The position numbers and the translations under genes were made by a program. A stretch of 64,000 nt of DNA from NCBI GenBank assembly GCA_018223385.1, contig JAGTTR010000005.1:95977-159976 (forward strand), given 5' to 3'. Source of the DNA: Oscillospiraceae bacterium Marseille-Q3528 (lineage in GTDB: Bacteria > Bacillota > Clostridia > Lachnospirales > Lachnospiraceae). Position 1 is the first letter of the stretch; each line of letters opens with the position of its first letter. The notes under the pieces were generated by a model. The model searched no databases, was not told the DNA's origin, and saw only the letters and a list, made by a program, of their open reading frames with translations. Positions 1 to 8,927 of this stretch are shown piece after piece.

Positions 1-1467
1 ATCGGTTTCAAGGAGATCGAGGTAGGTTTCCCGGCAGCCTCCGATACCGAGTATCAGTTCTTAAGAACACTGATCGAGAATGATATGATCCCCCAGGATG
101 TGACGATCCAAGTGCTGACCCAGGCAAGAGAGCACATCATCCGCAAGACCTTCGAGGCCATCAAGGGAGCACCCAACGTGGTGGTACATCTGTACAATTC
201 TACATCCGTGGCACAGCGGGAGCAGGTATTTAAGAAGTCCAAGGAAGAGATCATGAAGATCGCTGTGGATGGCGCCAAGCTTCTGGAGGAGCTGGCCCAG
301 GGCGAGGAAGGCAACATCACCTTCGAGTACAGCCCGGAGTCCTTCCACGGCACAGAGGTGGACTATGCCCTTGATGTGTGCAACGCCGTGCTGGACGTAT
401 GGCAGCCCAGACCGGACCGGAAGATCATCGTGAATATTCCGGCAACGGTGGAGACCGCCATGCCGCACGTATTTGCCAGCCAGATCGAGTACATCAGCAA
501 GAACATCAAATATCGTGACAACGTGGTACTTTCCATCCATCCGCACAACGACAGAGGCTGCGGCGTGGCTGACGCAGAGCTGGGCGTACTGGCGGGCGCA
601 GACCGGGGAGAGGGGACCCCGTTCGGCAACGGCGAGAGAACCGGTAACGTGGATCTGGTAACCGTAGCCATGAATATGTATGCTTACGGCGTGAACCCGG
701 AGCTTGACTTCTCCAACATGCCGTCCATCGAGGCACGCTACGAGCGCCTCACCAGAATGAAGGTACATGAGCGGCAGCCTTATGGCGGTTCTCTCGTATT
801 TACCGCCTTCTCCGGTTCCCATCAGGATGCCATTGCCAAGGGTATGGCTTACCGGGAAGCACAGGAGCGGGATTACTGGACCGTGCCGTATCTGCCCATC
901 GATCCCGAGGATGTGGGAAGAACGTACGATTCTGATGTTATCCGCATTAACAGCCAGTCCGGTAAAGGCGGCGTGAACTATATCCTGAAGCAGAGTCATG
1001 GCATCTCCCTGCCGGATAAGATGCGTGAGGAGATGAGCTACACCGCGAAACGGGTATCCGACCAGGCCCATCAGGAGCTGACACCGGAGTGGATCTACCA
1101 GATCTTCTGCGACAACTATATCAATGTGGACAAGAAGTTCCACATCACCGAGTGCCACTTCGTTCAGGAGGACGGCATTCAGGCCAAGGCAACGGTGGAG
1201 AGCGAAGGCCGCACCGCCGTCATCAACGGACAGGGCAATGGCCGTCTGGATGCGGTGAGCAACGCCATCCGCAGCTATCTGGATGTGGACTACGAGCTGG
1301 TGGACTACGAGCAGCACTCCCTGACCAAGGGTTCTTCCTCCAAGGCTGTTTCCTATGTGTCCATCACCAAGGACGGACAGACCTTCTGGGGTGTGGGCAT
1401 CGACGAGGATATCATCAAATCCTCCTACCAGGCACTGGAAGTGGCGGTGAATAAGATTCTGGACTAA
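1..1467 (+). CDS. leuA: 2-isopropylmalate synthase, 5' end outside the window
   Basis: This enzyme condenses acetyl-CoA with 2-oxoisovalerate, the first committed step of leucine synthesis, in the cytoplasm. The reading frame is open from base 1, so the N-terminus lies upstream; 488 codons are visible. The TIM-barrel part contains the metal-binding HPHNDRG stretch and the conserved GNGERTGN segment. The C-terminal part is the regulatory LeuA dimer domain. Lacking a substantial N-terminus and still this long, it fits the roughly 550-residue LeuA type rather than the shorter form. A hairpin terminator follows about 95 bases after the stop, so it ends its transcript. Identification is from family motifs and is secure. 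Confidence 0.95.
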   Translation: MGFKEIEVGFPAASDTEYQFLRTLIENDMIPQDVTIQVLTQAREHIIRKTFEAIKGAPNVVVHLYNSTSVAQREQVFKKSKEEIMKIAVDGAKLLEELAQGEEGNITFEYSPESFHGTEVDYALDVCNAVLDVWQPRPDRKIIVNIPATVETAMPHVFASQIEYISKNIKYRDNVVLSIHPHNDRGCGVADAELGVLAGADRGEGTPFGNGERTGNVDLVTVAMNMYAYGVNPELDFSNMPSIEARYERLTRMKVHERQPYGGSLVFTAFSGSHQDAIAKGMAYREAQERDYWTVPYLPIDPEDVGRTYDSDVIRINSQSGKGGVNYILKQSHGISLPDKMREEMSYTAKRVSDQAHQELTPEWIYQIFCDNYINVDKKFHITECHFVQEDGIQAKATVESEGRTAVINGQGNGRLDAVSNAIRSYLDVDYELVDYEQHSLTKGSSSKAVSYVSITKDGQTFWGVGIDEDIIKSSYQALEVAVNKILD

Positions 1468-1561
1468 TCTGTTCATAAGAATATTCGAGTGAACTGTTTA
1501 CAAGACTTTTACAAAAACAGAGTTCTGTTTTAAAACAAAAAGAATATGCTTTCCTGCAGGG

Positions 1562-1593
1562 GAAACCGGGTTTCGGCCCGGTTTCTTTTTTTT
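1562..1593 (+). terminator. Rho-independent terminator after leuA
   Basis: The arms GAAACCGGG and CCCGGTTTC form a perfect 9-bp stem with a 6-base loop, followed by eight T residues. It separates leuA from the transport operon that starts at 1650. Confidence 0.9.
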
Positions 1594-1649
1594 GTTGCGT
1601 GAATGGCGCGGCTGAACTGTTTTTATTGTAATGAGAAGGAGGAAATCAT

Positions 1650-2483
1650 ATGCTGACAGATAAACAATTATTTTTATTTGATATCGATGGAACGCTTTGC
1701 CTGGGGGATATGTGGATCGACGGCGCCAGAGAGCTGCTGGCGCTTTTGAAGGCCCAGGGGAAGCACTATCTTTTTCTTACCAACAATTCCACCAAAAGTC
1801 AGCTGGATTATGTGGAAAAGTTTCAGAAAATGGGGCTGACTGTGGATAAAGAAGAAATCCTGACGGCATCCATGGCCACGGGCATTCTCCTGCGGGATCT
1901 GTATCCGAACCGGAAGTTTTACGCGCTGGGTACCCGTTCCTTTGAGGAAGAGATGCGAAGCTACGGGGTGGAGCTGACCACGGACCCGGCGGAGGCAGAA
2001 GGGCTGCTGGCGGCTTACGATGCGGAGCTTACCTATGGCAAACTGGTGGACGCCTGCCACATTTTACAGCGGGCGGAGCTTCCCTTCATTGCCACCAACC
2101 CGGATCTGGTGTGCCCAGACGAGGTGGGCTTTGTGCCGGACTGCGGTTCCATCTGCCAGATGCTGGAGAACGCCACAGGCCGGAAACCCCGGTATGTGGG
2201 AAAGCCCAGTTCTTTTATGGTGAAATATGCGCTTCAGAAGCAGAAGATGCACAAGAGCCAGGCGGTTTTTGTGGGCGACCGGATGTACACGGACATTCTG
2301 TGCGGCGTCAAGGCAGGGGTGGACACCATCGCCGTGCTGACCGGAGAAGTGCAGGAAAAGGATCTGCCGCAGTACGAATACCAGCCCATCTATGTGTATC
2401 CTTCTGTAAAGGAGGTTTACAAAGACCTAACAAGAGGTTTACCGGGAGATGTAGCTAATCTTTACAAAAGGGCAGTAGGATAG
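1650..2483 (+). CDS. HAD-superfamily phosphatase, NagD-like (class IIA)
   Basis: Predicted cytoplasmic phosphatase of 277 residues acting on a small phosphorylated metabolite. HAD motif I is DIDGTL near residue 12, with the catalytic Asp pair; LTNNST is motif II, VGKPS carries the motif III Lys, and VGDRMYTD is motif IV. The long cap insertion between motifs II and III places it in the NagD/AraL class. The start has a strong GAAGGAGG site. It is the first gene of an apparent six-gene operon with a carbohydrate/glycerol-phosphate type importer and a TIM-barrel isomerase, so it probably dephosphorylates the imported compound or a by-product. The substrate cannot be read from sequence. Confidence 0.85.
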   Translation: MLTDKQLFLFDIDGTLCLGDMWIDGARELLALLKAQGKHYLFLTNNSTKSQLDYVEKFQKMGLTVDKEEILTASMATGILLRDLYPNRKFYALGTRSFEEEMRSYGVELTTDPAEAEGLLAAYDAELTYGKLVDACHILQRAELPFIATNPDLVCPDEVGFVPDCGSICQMLENATGRKPRYVGKPSSFMVKYALQKQKMHKSQAVFVGDRMYTDILCGVKAGVDTIAVLTGEVQEKDLPQYEYQPIYVYPSVKEVYKDLTRGLPGDVANLYKRAVG

Positions 2484-2522
2484 CACTTGTAACGAGAACA
2501 CAACAAAATGAGGAGACAGAAC

Positions 2523-3902
2523 ATGAAAATCAAATTTGTGAAAATGACAGCAGCCGTTCTGGCAGGCATGATGCTTCTGACAGGCTGCGGACAGAGTGCA
2601 GATTCTACCGGCGCAGCAAATGACAGCGCAGCACAGGGAACGGAAAATACCACAGCGGATGCCGCAGCAGACAGCACGGCTTCCGGTGATAAAGTAAAGA
2701 TCGAGTACTGGCACTGCAACGCAGAGACCCAGGGAGGGCTCACCGTTGACGAGCTGGTGAAGCAGTTCAACGAACAGAACGACCACATCGAGGTTGTGGC
2801 AAAATACAATCCGGATATGTACAAGGGATTGATGCAGAACCTGCAGGCCGAGACCGCAGCAGGCAACACACCGGCGCTGGTGCAGATCGGCTGGGCGTTC
2901 CTGGATTACTTCTCCAACAACTTTTCCTACACCACACCCCAGCAGGCCATCGACAAGTTCGACACCGAGGACAAGAATTTCCTGAGTGACAATTTCCTGC
3001 CAAACGTGCTGGATCTGGCAGTGAACAGCAACGGCGAGCAGGTGGGCATCCCCTATTCTTTAAGCAGCCCGGTACTGTTCATCAACCGTGATCTGTTAAA
3101 AGAGGCAGGCCTTTCCGAGGATGGCCCGCAGACATGGGAAGAGGTGAAGCAGTTTGCAGAGACTGTGAAAGAGAAGACCGGAAAATACGGCTTCTACATG
3201 CAGGAGCCCGCAGATTTCTGGGCACAGCAGGGCCTCATCGAGAGCAACGGCGCCAGCATGCTGACCACAGACGCTTCCGGCAAAGCCCAGGCAACCTTTG
3301 CTTCTGACGAGGGTGTGGAGGCATTCCAGCTGTACGCAGACATGGTAAAGGATGAGAGCGCCCTGCACATTTCCTGGGAAGAGGGCTGCCAGAGCTTCAT
3401 CGACGGCAACGTGGCCATGATGTATACCACCATTGCCAGACGGGCAGCCGTACAGAAGAGCGCCCAGTTTGATGTGGCAACGGTGAAATCCCCCACCTGG
3501 GGCGACAAGGCCCGCAAGGTACCGGCAGGCGGCTGTTTCCTGGCCATCACCGCCCAGAGCGACGAGCAGATCCAGGCAGCATGGGAGTTTGAAAAATACC
3601 TGTACAGCGTAGAGTCTATGGCAGCATGGACCATCGGCACCGGCTATGTACCGCCGAGAAAAGATGTGGCAGACGCAGAGAATGGCCTGAAATCCTTCCT
3701 GGCAGAGAACGAGATGATGAACGCAGCCATCGAGCAGATGGACGGCGTGGTATCCTGGACTTCCTTCCCGGGAGACGCAGGACTGCAGGCAGAGCAGCTG
3801 CTTCTGGACATGAGAGACCAGATCCTGGGCGGCCAGGTGAGCGTGGCTGATGGTCTGAAAAATACACAGGATCAGATCAACGCCCTTCTGGATGCACAGT
3901 AA
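2523..3902 (+). CDS. ABC transporter sugar/glycerol-phosphate binding lipoprotein (UgpB/MalE family)
   Basis: Extracellular solute receptor of 459 residues. An N-terminal signal peptide ends in the lipobox LLTGC, so the mature protein is probably tethered by a lipidated Cys; a low-complexity Ala/Ser/Thr linker follows. The rest is a type 1 family receptor, with a GGCFLAI stretch and a GYVPPR stretch near the C-terminus that recall UgpB. An in-frame ATG lies 15 bases upstream at 2508, but the GAGGAG site is correctly spaced only for 2523. It follows the HAD gene by 39 bases and precedes the two permeases. Ligand is unknown; glycerol-3-phosphate or an oligosaccharide are the best guesses by family. 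Confidence 0.88.
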   Translation: MKIKFVKMTAAVLAGMMLLTGCGQSADSTGAANDSAAQGTENTTADAAADSTASGDKVKIEYWHCNAETQGGLTVDELVKQFNEQNDHIEVVAKYNPDMYKGLMQNLQAETAAGNTPALVQIGWAFLDYFSNNFSYTTPQQAIDKFDTEDKNFLSDNFLPNVLDLAVNSNGEQVGIPYSLSSPVLFINRDLLKEAGLSEDGPQTWEEVKQFAETVKEKTGKYGFYMQEPADFWAQQGLIESNGASMLTTDASGKAQATFASDEGVEAFQLYADMVKDESALHISWEEGCQSFIDGNVAMMYTTIARRAAVQKSAQFDVATVKSPTWGDKARKVPAGGCFLAITAQSDEQIQAAWEFEKYLYSVESMAAWTIGTGYVPPRKDVADAENGLKSFLAENEMMNAAIEQMDGVVSWTSFPGDAGLQAEQLLLDMRDQILGGQVSVADGLKNTQDQINALLDAQ

Positions 3903-3925
3903 GGCAGAAATAGAAGGAAGATTAC

Positions 3926-4885
3926 ATGGAAGAATTCCCGCAGACAGCCGGAACCAGACCGGGGCCTGCGGGTTCTCTCATACAGGAGGCCTCTGATTTG
4001 AACGAAAAGAAGAAAAATACCGTGCTGGGATATGTGTTTCTCATCCCGTCACTCATCGTCTTTGCAGCGTTTATGTTTTATCCGCTGGCGAAAACCATTT
4101 ACTTAAGCTTTTTCGACTGGAACATGATCAAACCGGTGAAAAAGTTCGTGGGACTGGCCAACTACAAGCTGATTTTTGCCGATCCCAACACGTACAAAAT
4201 TATTGGAAATACCGTGGCTTATATTCTGATCCTGCTGGTGGTGAACTTCATCGCGCCGTACATCTTATCCTTTATCCTGTCGGCGGTGATCAAAAAGGGG
4301 AAAAATTTTTACAAGGCAGTCTTTTTCCTGCCCAGCGTGATCTCCCTGGTGGTAGGTTCCATCCTGTACACCTGGATCTTAAATCCCATCTCCGGGCCGG
4401 TGGCCATCATCGCCAAAGCCTTCGGCATCACCCTTCCCATCTGGTCGAAAACCGAGGGCTGGGTCATCGCGGTGCTCAGCGTTATCACCTCCTGGAAGGT
4501 GTTTGGCTATAACTTTATCGTCATTCTGGCCGGGGTGTCCGGGGTATCCACAGAGGTCATCGAGGCGGCCCGGCTGGACGATGTGCCCAACTGGAAAATC
4601 TTCCGGGATATCGTGGTGCCCATGAGCTCCGCCACTGGCATTTACGTGTTTATCATCACCATTGTACAGGGGCTCCAGTATGTGTTTACCCCCATCAAGG
4701 TGGTGACCCAGGGCGGCCCCAACTATGCCAGCTCCAACATGATCTACCAGTCGTACCACGAGGCGTTCACCCTGTACCGCACCGGCGTGTCCTCGGCAGT
4801 ATCCGTGCTGACCATGGCGCTGTTCATCGTTCTGCTGCTGTTGGAATTCCGGTTTGTGGAGAAAGGGGTATACTATGAAAACTAA
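3926..4885 (+). CDS. ABC transporter permease 1 (UgpA/MalF type)
   Basis: Inner-membrane permease subunit of 319 residues with about six hydrophobic segments after a polar N-terminus of about 30 residues. The ATPase-contacting EAA loop is visible as EAARLDDVPNWKIF followed by IVVP. It forms the channel with the product of the next gene. The start has a GAAGGAAG site; the residues before LNEKKK are unusually polar, so a downstream non-ATG start is possible. The 3' end overlaps the start of the second permease by 11 bases, which suggests translational coupling. Confidence 0.88.
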   Translation: MEEFPQTAGTRPGPAGSLIQEASDLNEKKKNTVLGYVFLIPSLIVFAAFMFYPLAKTIYLSFFDWNMIKPVKKFVGLANYKLIFADPNTYKIIGNTVAYILILLVVNFIAPYILSFILSAVIKKGKNFYKAVFFLPSVISLVVGSILYTWILNPISGPVAIIAKAFGITLPIWSKTEGWVIAVLSVITSWKVFGYNFIVILAGVSGVSTEVIEAARLDDVPNWKIFRDIVVPMSSATGIYVFIITIVQGLQYVFTPIKVVTQGGPNYASSNMIYQSYHEAFTLYRTGVSSAVSVLTMALFIVLLLLEFRFVEKGVYYEN

Positions 4886-5699
4886 TCATCGACAGATCGG
4901 CTGGCATATTTTGCTGTGCATCATCGTATTTCTGCTGCTGATGCCCATTATTTTTGCCGTATCCAATTCCTTCAAGACGCTGACGGATGCGTTCAACACC
5001 GTTTTCCAGGTGATCCCGCTGCATCCCACGCTGGAAAACTACATCCATGTGTTTGAGAAGCTGCCCTTTGTGCGCATCACCCTGAACACCTTTGCCATCG
5101 CGGCGGTGGTGACCATCTTCAAGACCATCACCAGCCTGTTTGCGGCGTACAGCTTCGTTTATTTTGATTTTAAGGGAAAAGGGCTGCTCTATTTTATCAT
5201 GCTGGCAACCATGTTCATCCCCTTTACGGTGACCATGATCCCCAACTACCTGACCATCTCAAAAATCGGTCTGGCGGATACGCTGTTTGGCGTGATGCTG
5301 CCCCAGCTGGCGGATGTGCTGGGTATTTTCCTGCTGCGCCAGTCCATGCGGGGCATTCCCAAATCCCTCATTGAGGCGGCCAAAATGGAAAATGTGGGAA
5401 ACTTAAAAATCATGCGGGACATTGTGATCCCCCTGGTGAAGCCGTCCCTGATCTCCACCGGCATTATTTTCTTTATCAATTCCTGGAATGAATACGTGTG
5501 GCCGGTGCTGATCCTGAAAACCAAGGAAAACTACACCCTTTCGCTGGCGCTGCAGATGTATATCAGCTCCGAGGGCGGTACGGAATTCACCATCGCCATG
5601 GCGGTGTCTGTCATGACCATGCTCATCCCGCTACTGCTGTACATCGTGTTCCAGCGCTATATCATCAATACCTTTGCCATGTCCGGCATCAAGGGCTGA
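4875..5699 (+). CDS. ABC transporter permease 2 (UgpE/MalG type)
   Basis: Second membrane subunit, 274 residues, six predicted membrane segments, with the EAA loop EAAKMENVGNLKIM followed by IVIP. The ATG at 4875 is preferred because GAGAAAGGGG lies at a suitable distance; an in-frame GTG- or TTG-like extension to 4854 would sit deep in the previous gene. The C-terminus (MSGIKG) is typical of MalG-type permeases. It is followed after 19 bases by the ATPase gene. Confidence 0.88.
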   Translation: MKTNHRQIGWHILLCIIVFLLLMPIIFAVSNSFKTLTDAFNTVFQVIPLHPTLENYIHVFEKLPFVRITLNTFAIAAVVTIFKTITSLFAAYSFVYFDFKGKGLLYFIMLATMFIPFTVTMIPNYLTISKIGLADTLFGVMLPQLADVLGIFLLRQSMRGIPKSLIEAAKMENVGNLKIMRDIVIPLVKPSLISTGIIFFINSWNEYVWPVLILKTKENYTLSLALQMYISSEGGTEFTIAMAVSVMTMLIPLLLYIVFQRYIINTFAMSGIKG

Positions 5700-5718
5700 C
5701 GGGGAAATGGAGGATTTT

Positions 5719-6861
5719 ATGAAAAATATTGTATTTGACCATGTGGATAAGGCCTATGGGAAAAACGTGATCGTCAAAGATCTGAATCTGGAAATCAAAG
5801 AAGGGGAGCGGCTCATCCTGCTGGGACCTTCGGGCTGCGGCAAATCCACCACCCTGCGGATGATCGCCGGGCTGGAGGACATTACGGCGGGCACCATTTC
5901 CATGAACGGCGCGGTGATGAATGAGGTGCCCAGCGGCAAGCGCAGCGTGTCCATGGTGTTCCAGAACTACGCGCTGTTCCCGCACATGACGGTGGAAAAT
6001 AACATCACCTACGGATTAAAGGTACATAAAATGGACCCGAAGGAGATCGATACCCGGCTGGAGGAAGTGCTGGAAATGCTGGATCTGAAGGGACTGGAAA
6101 AAAGAAAGCCCAAGGATCTGTCCGGCGGCCAGCGACAGCGGGTGGCCCTGGCCCGGGCGGTGGTGAAGCGTTCTGATTATTTCCTGCTGGACGAGCCCCT
6201 CTCTAACCTGGATGCCCAGCTGCGCCTGCGGGCCCGCAAGGAGCTGGTAAAAATCCATGAGCTCTATCACCAGACGTTTGTCTACGTGACTCACGACCAG
6301 ATCGAGGCCATGACGGTGGGCCACCGGATCGCTCTGATGAACCAGGGGAAATTGCAGATGCTGGATACGCCATCCAATGTATACAACCGTCCGGCCAACG
6401 TATTTACGGCAAAATTCATCGGCTCCCCGTCCATGAATATCACCGAGAGTACCTATATGGACGGTCAGCTGAAAATCGATGGTCAGCGGATCGAGCTGCC
6501 GGATATGTGGAAGGAGCTGGCGGCCAGACAGTCATCCAACCGGCTCTATTTCGGCATCCGGCCCGAGCATGTGAAGCTGTCCACGGAGAGGCTGGACAAC
6601 GCGCTGGCAGGTACCGTGAAGTATGTGGAGGATTATGGCAACCGGTTCGGCGCCTATGTGGATGTGGGCGGCGTGGAGTTTATCGCTGTGGGGGAGGAAA
6701 AGATGCCTCCTGCCGGAGCGAAGGTGTACTTCCGCCCGGATTTTGAACGGATCCATTTGTTTGATTATGAGAGCCAGGAATCCATTGGATATCCCAGCCG
6801 TCTGAATAAGGAGAAAATCGATGGAAATATTAATCAGTACGAATATGTATCAGGCATGTGA
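5719..6861 (+). CDS. ABC transporter ATPase (UgpC/MsmX type)
   Basis: ATP-hydrolysing subunit of 380 residues. Walker A is GPSGCGKST, the signature is LSGGQRQR, Walker B is FLLDEPLSNLD and the switch region is VTHDQ. About 140 residues after the nucleotide-binding domain form the TOBE/MalK-like regulatory domain (FGIRPEHV). The start at 5719 has TGGAGGAT at the right spacing; a longer frame reaching 5674 overlaps the upstream permease and is less likely. Having its own ATPase suggests a dedicated importer rather than one sharing MsmX. The 3' end overlaps the next gene by 41 bases. Confidence 0.92.
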   Translation: MKNIVFDHVDKAYGKNVIVKDLNLEIKEGERLILLGPSGCGKSTTLRMIAGLEDITAGTISMNGAVMNEVPSGKRSVSMVFQNYALFPHMTVENNITYGLKVHKMDPKEIDTRLEEVLEMLDLKGLEKRKPKDLSGGQRQRVALARAVVKRSDYFLLDEPLSNLDAQLRLRARKELVKIHELYHQTFVYVTHDQIEAMTVGHRIALMNQGKLQMLDTPSNVYNRPANVFTAKFIGSPSMNITESTYMDGQLKIDGQRIELPDMWKELAARQSSNRLYFGIRPEHVKLSTERLDNALAGTVKYVEDYGNRFGAYVDVGGVEFIAVGEEKMPPAGAKVYFRPDFERIHLFDYESQESIGYPSRLNKEKIDGNINQYEYVSGM

Positions 6862-7621
6862 TTTTGCAAAAGTATTGGAACTGACGGACGCTTTTTCCCA
6901 GGAGCGGGTGGGTGTGGAGGTATTCTCCATGTTCCACGATCCCGTATTTGCGGATGTATTGCGCGCTTCGGAAGAAAAACTGTCCACTCTGCCCATCAGC
7001 TTCCACGGGCCTTACGCCCAGACCGAGCATTCCCGTCCCAAGGGAACCCCGGCCTATGAGCGGAGCATGGGCTTCTACCGGGAGATGCTGCCCTTTGCGA
7101 AGCGGCTGCACAGCAGCTACGTGGTGTTCCACCACAACAACTGCAAGGTGCTGGATGTGGATCGGGAAGCCATGTTACAGACTGCCGATGAGAACCTGCG
7201 GGAGCTGACCGCCCTTTCCGAGGCGGAGGGCATCCCGGTGGCGGTGGAAAATGTGGGCATTAAGTCCATGGGCAATGTGCTCATGAACCAGGAGCAGTTC
7301 ATTGTGGAATGCCGGAAGCTGCCCAACCCGGTGCTCATCGACATCGGCCACGCCCATGCCAACGGCTGGGATCTGCGGCACGTCATGGAAGCGCTGCAGG
7401 ACAAGATCATTTCCTACCATGTGCACAACAACGATGGCGTCCATGACTGCCACCAGCGCATTTATAACGGCACGCTGGACTTCAATGCCTTCCTGTACGA
7501 TGTGCGGGAGCTGACGCCGAAGGCAGACCTGGTGCTGGAGTATGCGCCGGATGTGGCGGCGGATCAGGCGGGGATACTGAAGGATGTGAAGACCCTCTGC
7601 CAGTTCCGGGAGACGGTGTAG
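6821..7621 (+). CDS. Sugar phosphate isomerase/epimerase-like TIM-barrel protein
   Basis: A 266-residue protein of the AP-endonuclease-2/xylose-isomerase-like barrel family. Probable metal ligands are visible in order: FHGPY, VFHHNN, VENVG, DIGHAHANG, YHVHNND and LEYAP. Members isomerise or epimerise sugars and sugar acids, or cleave related compounds, with a divalent metal. The start lies inside the ATPase gene with AAGGAG upstream, so the two are probably coupled. Its place at the end of the importer operon suggests it processes the imported carbohydrate after or before the NagD-like phosphatase. Exact reaction not assignable. Confidence 0.8.
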   Translation: MEILISTNMYQACDFAKVLELTDAFSQERVGVEVFSMFHDPVFADVLRASEEKLSTLPISFHGPYAQTEHSRPKGTPAYERSMGFYREMLPFAKRLHSSYVVFHHNNCKVLDVDREAMLQTADENLRELTALSEAEGIPVAVENVGIKSMGNVLMNQEQFIVECRKLPNPVLIDIGHAHANGWDLRHVMEALQDKIISYHVHNNDGVHDCHQRIYNGTLDFNAFLYDVRELTPKADLVLEYAPDVAADQAGILKDVKTLCQFRETV

Positions 7622-7678
7622 GAGGAAGCTGATCTGTCCAAATTCCCCTGCGTTGATGGAATATGTATACAAATATAG

Positions 7679-7736
7679 AATATCCCGTGGAATTGACCGA
7701 ATCTTTGAGGACGGTTTTCCCACGGGATATTTTTTG
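7679..7736. terminator. Convergent terminator between isomerase gene and receptor-like gene
   Basis: The arms AATATCCCGTGG and CCACGGGATATT pair perfectly over 12 bp around a 28-base loop that holds a small inner stem (ACCG/CGGT). A T-run follows on the plus strand. It lies between the plus-strand operon ending at 7621 and the minus-strand gene ending at 7782 and may serve both. Confidence 0.75.
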
Positions 7737-7781
7737 TATCAGGTACCTTGGCATTGTATGCCCTAGGCGAAGTGGCATCAT

Positions 7782-8927
7782 TTACTTTGCCTTTTGTAAT
7801 AATTCATCAATGCTCCGCAGCCCGTCGATCTGCGCCCATCCGGTGGGGGCGTATCGATCCAGCTCGGACAGGGTCATTTCCTGGGCACCCAGGCGGACGC
7901 CTCCCGCAAAATCGATCCGCCCGGCAAAGGGCAGGTCAAAGGGGGCTTCCTCCATGGCCCGGGTAAAGTTCTCCCAGGTGGGTGTCTCCCCGTGGAGCCG
8001 TTTCAGCGCCTCACAGAACACATAGGCCGCCATCCAGCCGCAGTGGGCATAGGCGTGGAGGGCATAGTCGCCCAGCCACTCCGAGGCCTCCTCCAGATTG
8101 TGCAGGTGTTCGTTCTGATAATCCACCCAGCTGGGGGCGTACAGCCGGTATTGCCCCAGCACATCGTCAAAAATCTTAAAGGCTTCCGTGATGATCATAT
8201 TGACATAGCTGGTGATGGCCGGGCGGGTGTTCTTCTGTCTTGCCAGTTCCAGTGCCGCCGGGGCAAAGGCCGCCCGGGAGCAGGCCAGCACAATGGCATC
8301 CGGGTTGTGGGACAGCACCTCTGCCACCACCTCCGGCAGCGCCTGTTCCAGCGCCTCCGGCGCAATGGAAACGCCCCGGGCCGTGCAGGGGAGAGAAAGC
8401 TTGCCGCACTGACGATGGATGCCGTCCATGATATCCCGGCCGGTGTCATCCTCCGAGTAAATCACACCGATGGAGGAGGCGTGCAGGTCGGAGACACACC
8501 GGGCCACCAGCCCGCGGCCCTCGGTCACATAAATCGTCTGAATGGGAAAACAGCGTCTGCCCTCTGCCGGGGTCTGTACCTGTTCCCCGTACAGATCGTG
8601 GATGGCGGTGAAAAAATACACCACTGGCATGCCGCTTTCTTTTACTCGATCCAGAGTGGCCGACACCACCTCTGAGCCAAAATGGCCGATGTATGCAAAA
8701 ACCTCGTCAGAGAGAAATTTTTCCAGAATCTCCCTCCCTTTCACAGGATCGTTGCCGTCGTCCTGATGAAGAAAGCGGATCTTTCTTCCGTCGATGCCGC
8801 CGCCGGCATTGACCATGTCAAAATAAGACCGGATCCCGGCGTTCATCGGATCGCCGCTGGCAATGTAGGGGCCGGACATCGGCGCACTGTTGGCGACGAT
8901 GATTTCTGTATCAGTGATGCCTTTCAT
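7782..8927 (-). CDS. Signal-less receptor-like protein (Leu/Ile/Val or urea-amide binding fold)
   Basis: A 381-residue protein with the fold of type 1 receptors for branched-chain amino acids, urea or amides (Peripla_BP_6-like): IIVANSAPMSGP at the N-terminus, NAGGGIDGR, FAYIGHFGS and GMPVVYF. It starts directly with the mature fold; there is no hydrophobic signal or lipobox, and no permease or ATPase gene nearby. It should therefore stay in the cytoplasm. Its ATG follows the stop of the upstream XRE gene without a gap (TAAATG), implying coupled translation. A close homolog of the same length lies on the other side of the XRE gene. By analogy with AmiC, a cytosolic receptor-fold sensor that controls AmiR, it may sense a small molecule for the regulator; this is inference. 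Confidence 0.7.
   Translation of the reverse strand: MKGITDTEIIVANSAPMSGPYIASGDPMNAGIRSYFDMVNAGGGIDGRKIRFLHQDDGNDPVKGREILEKFLSDEVFAYIGHFGSEVVSATLDRVKESGMPVVYFFTAIHDLYGEQVQTPAEGRRCFPIQTIYVTEGRGLVARCVSDLHASSIGVIYSEDDTGRDIMDGIHRQCGKLSLPCTARGVSIAPEALEQALPEVVAEVLSHNPDAIVLACSRAAFAPAALELARQKNTRPAITSYVNMIITEAFKIFDDVLGQYRLYAPSWVDYQNEHLHNLEEASEWLGDYALHAYAHCGWMAAYVFCEALKRLHGETPTWENFTRAMEEAPFDLPFAGRIDFAGGVRLGAQEMTLSELDRYAPTGWAQIDGLRSIDELLQKAK

Noticed and set aside
61..1476. A 471-codon open frame on the minus strand
   Set aside because: It is the antisense shadow of leuA, whose conserved motifs are on the plus strand.
1485..1620. Words such as GTGAACTGTTTAC after leuA that resemble leader-element termini
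   Set aside because: Only single termini are present, without the internal stems, so they are not listed as copies.
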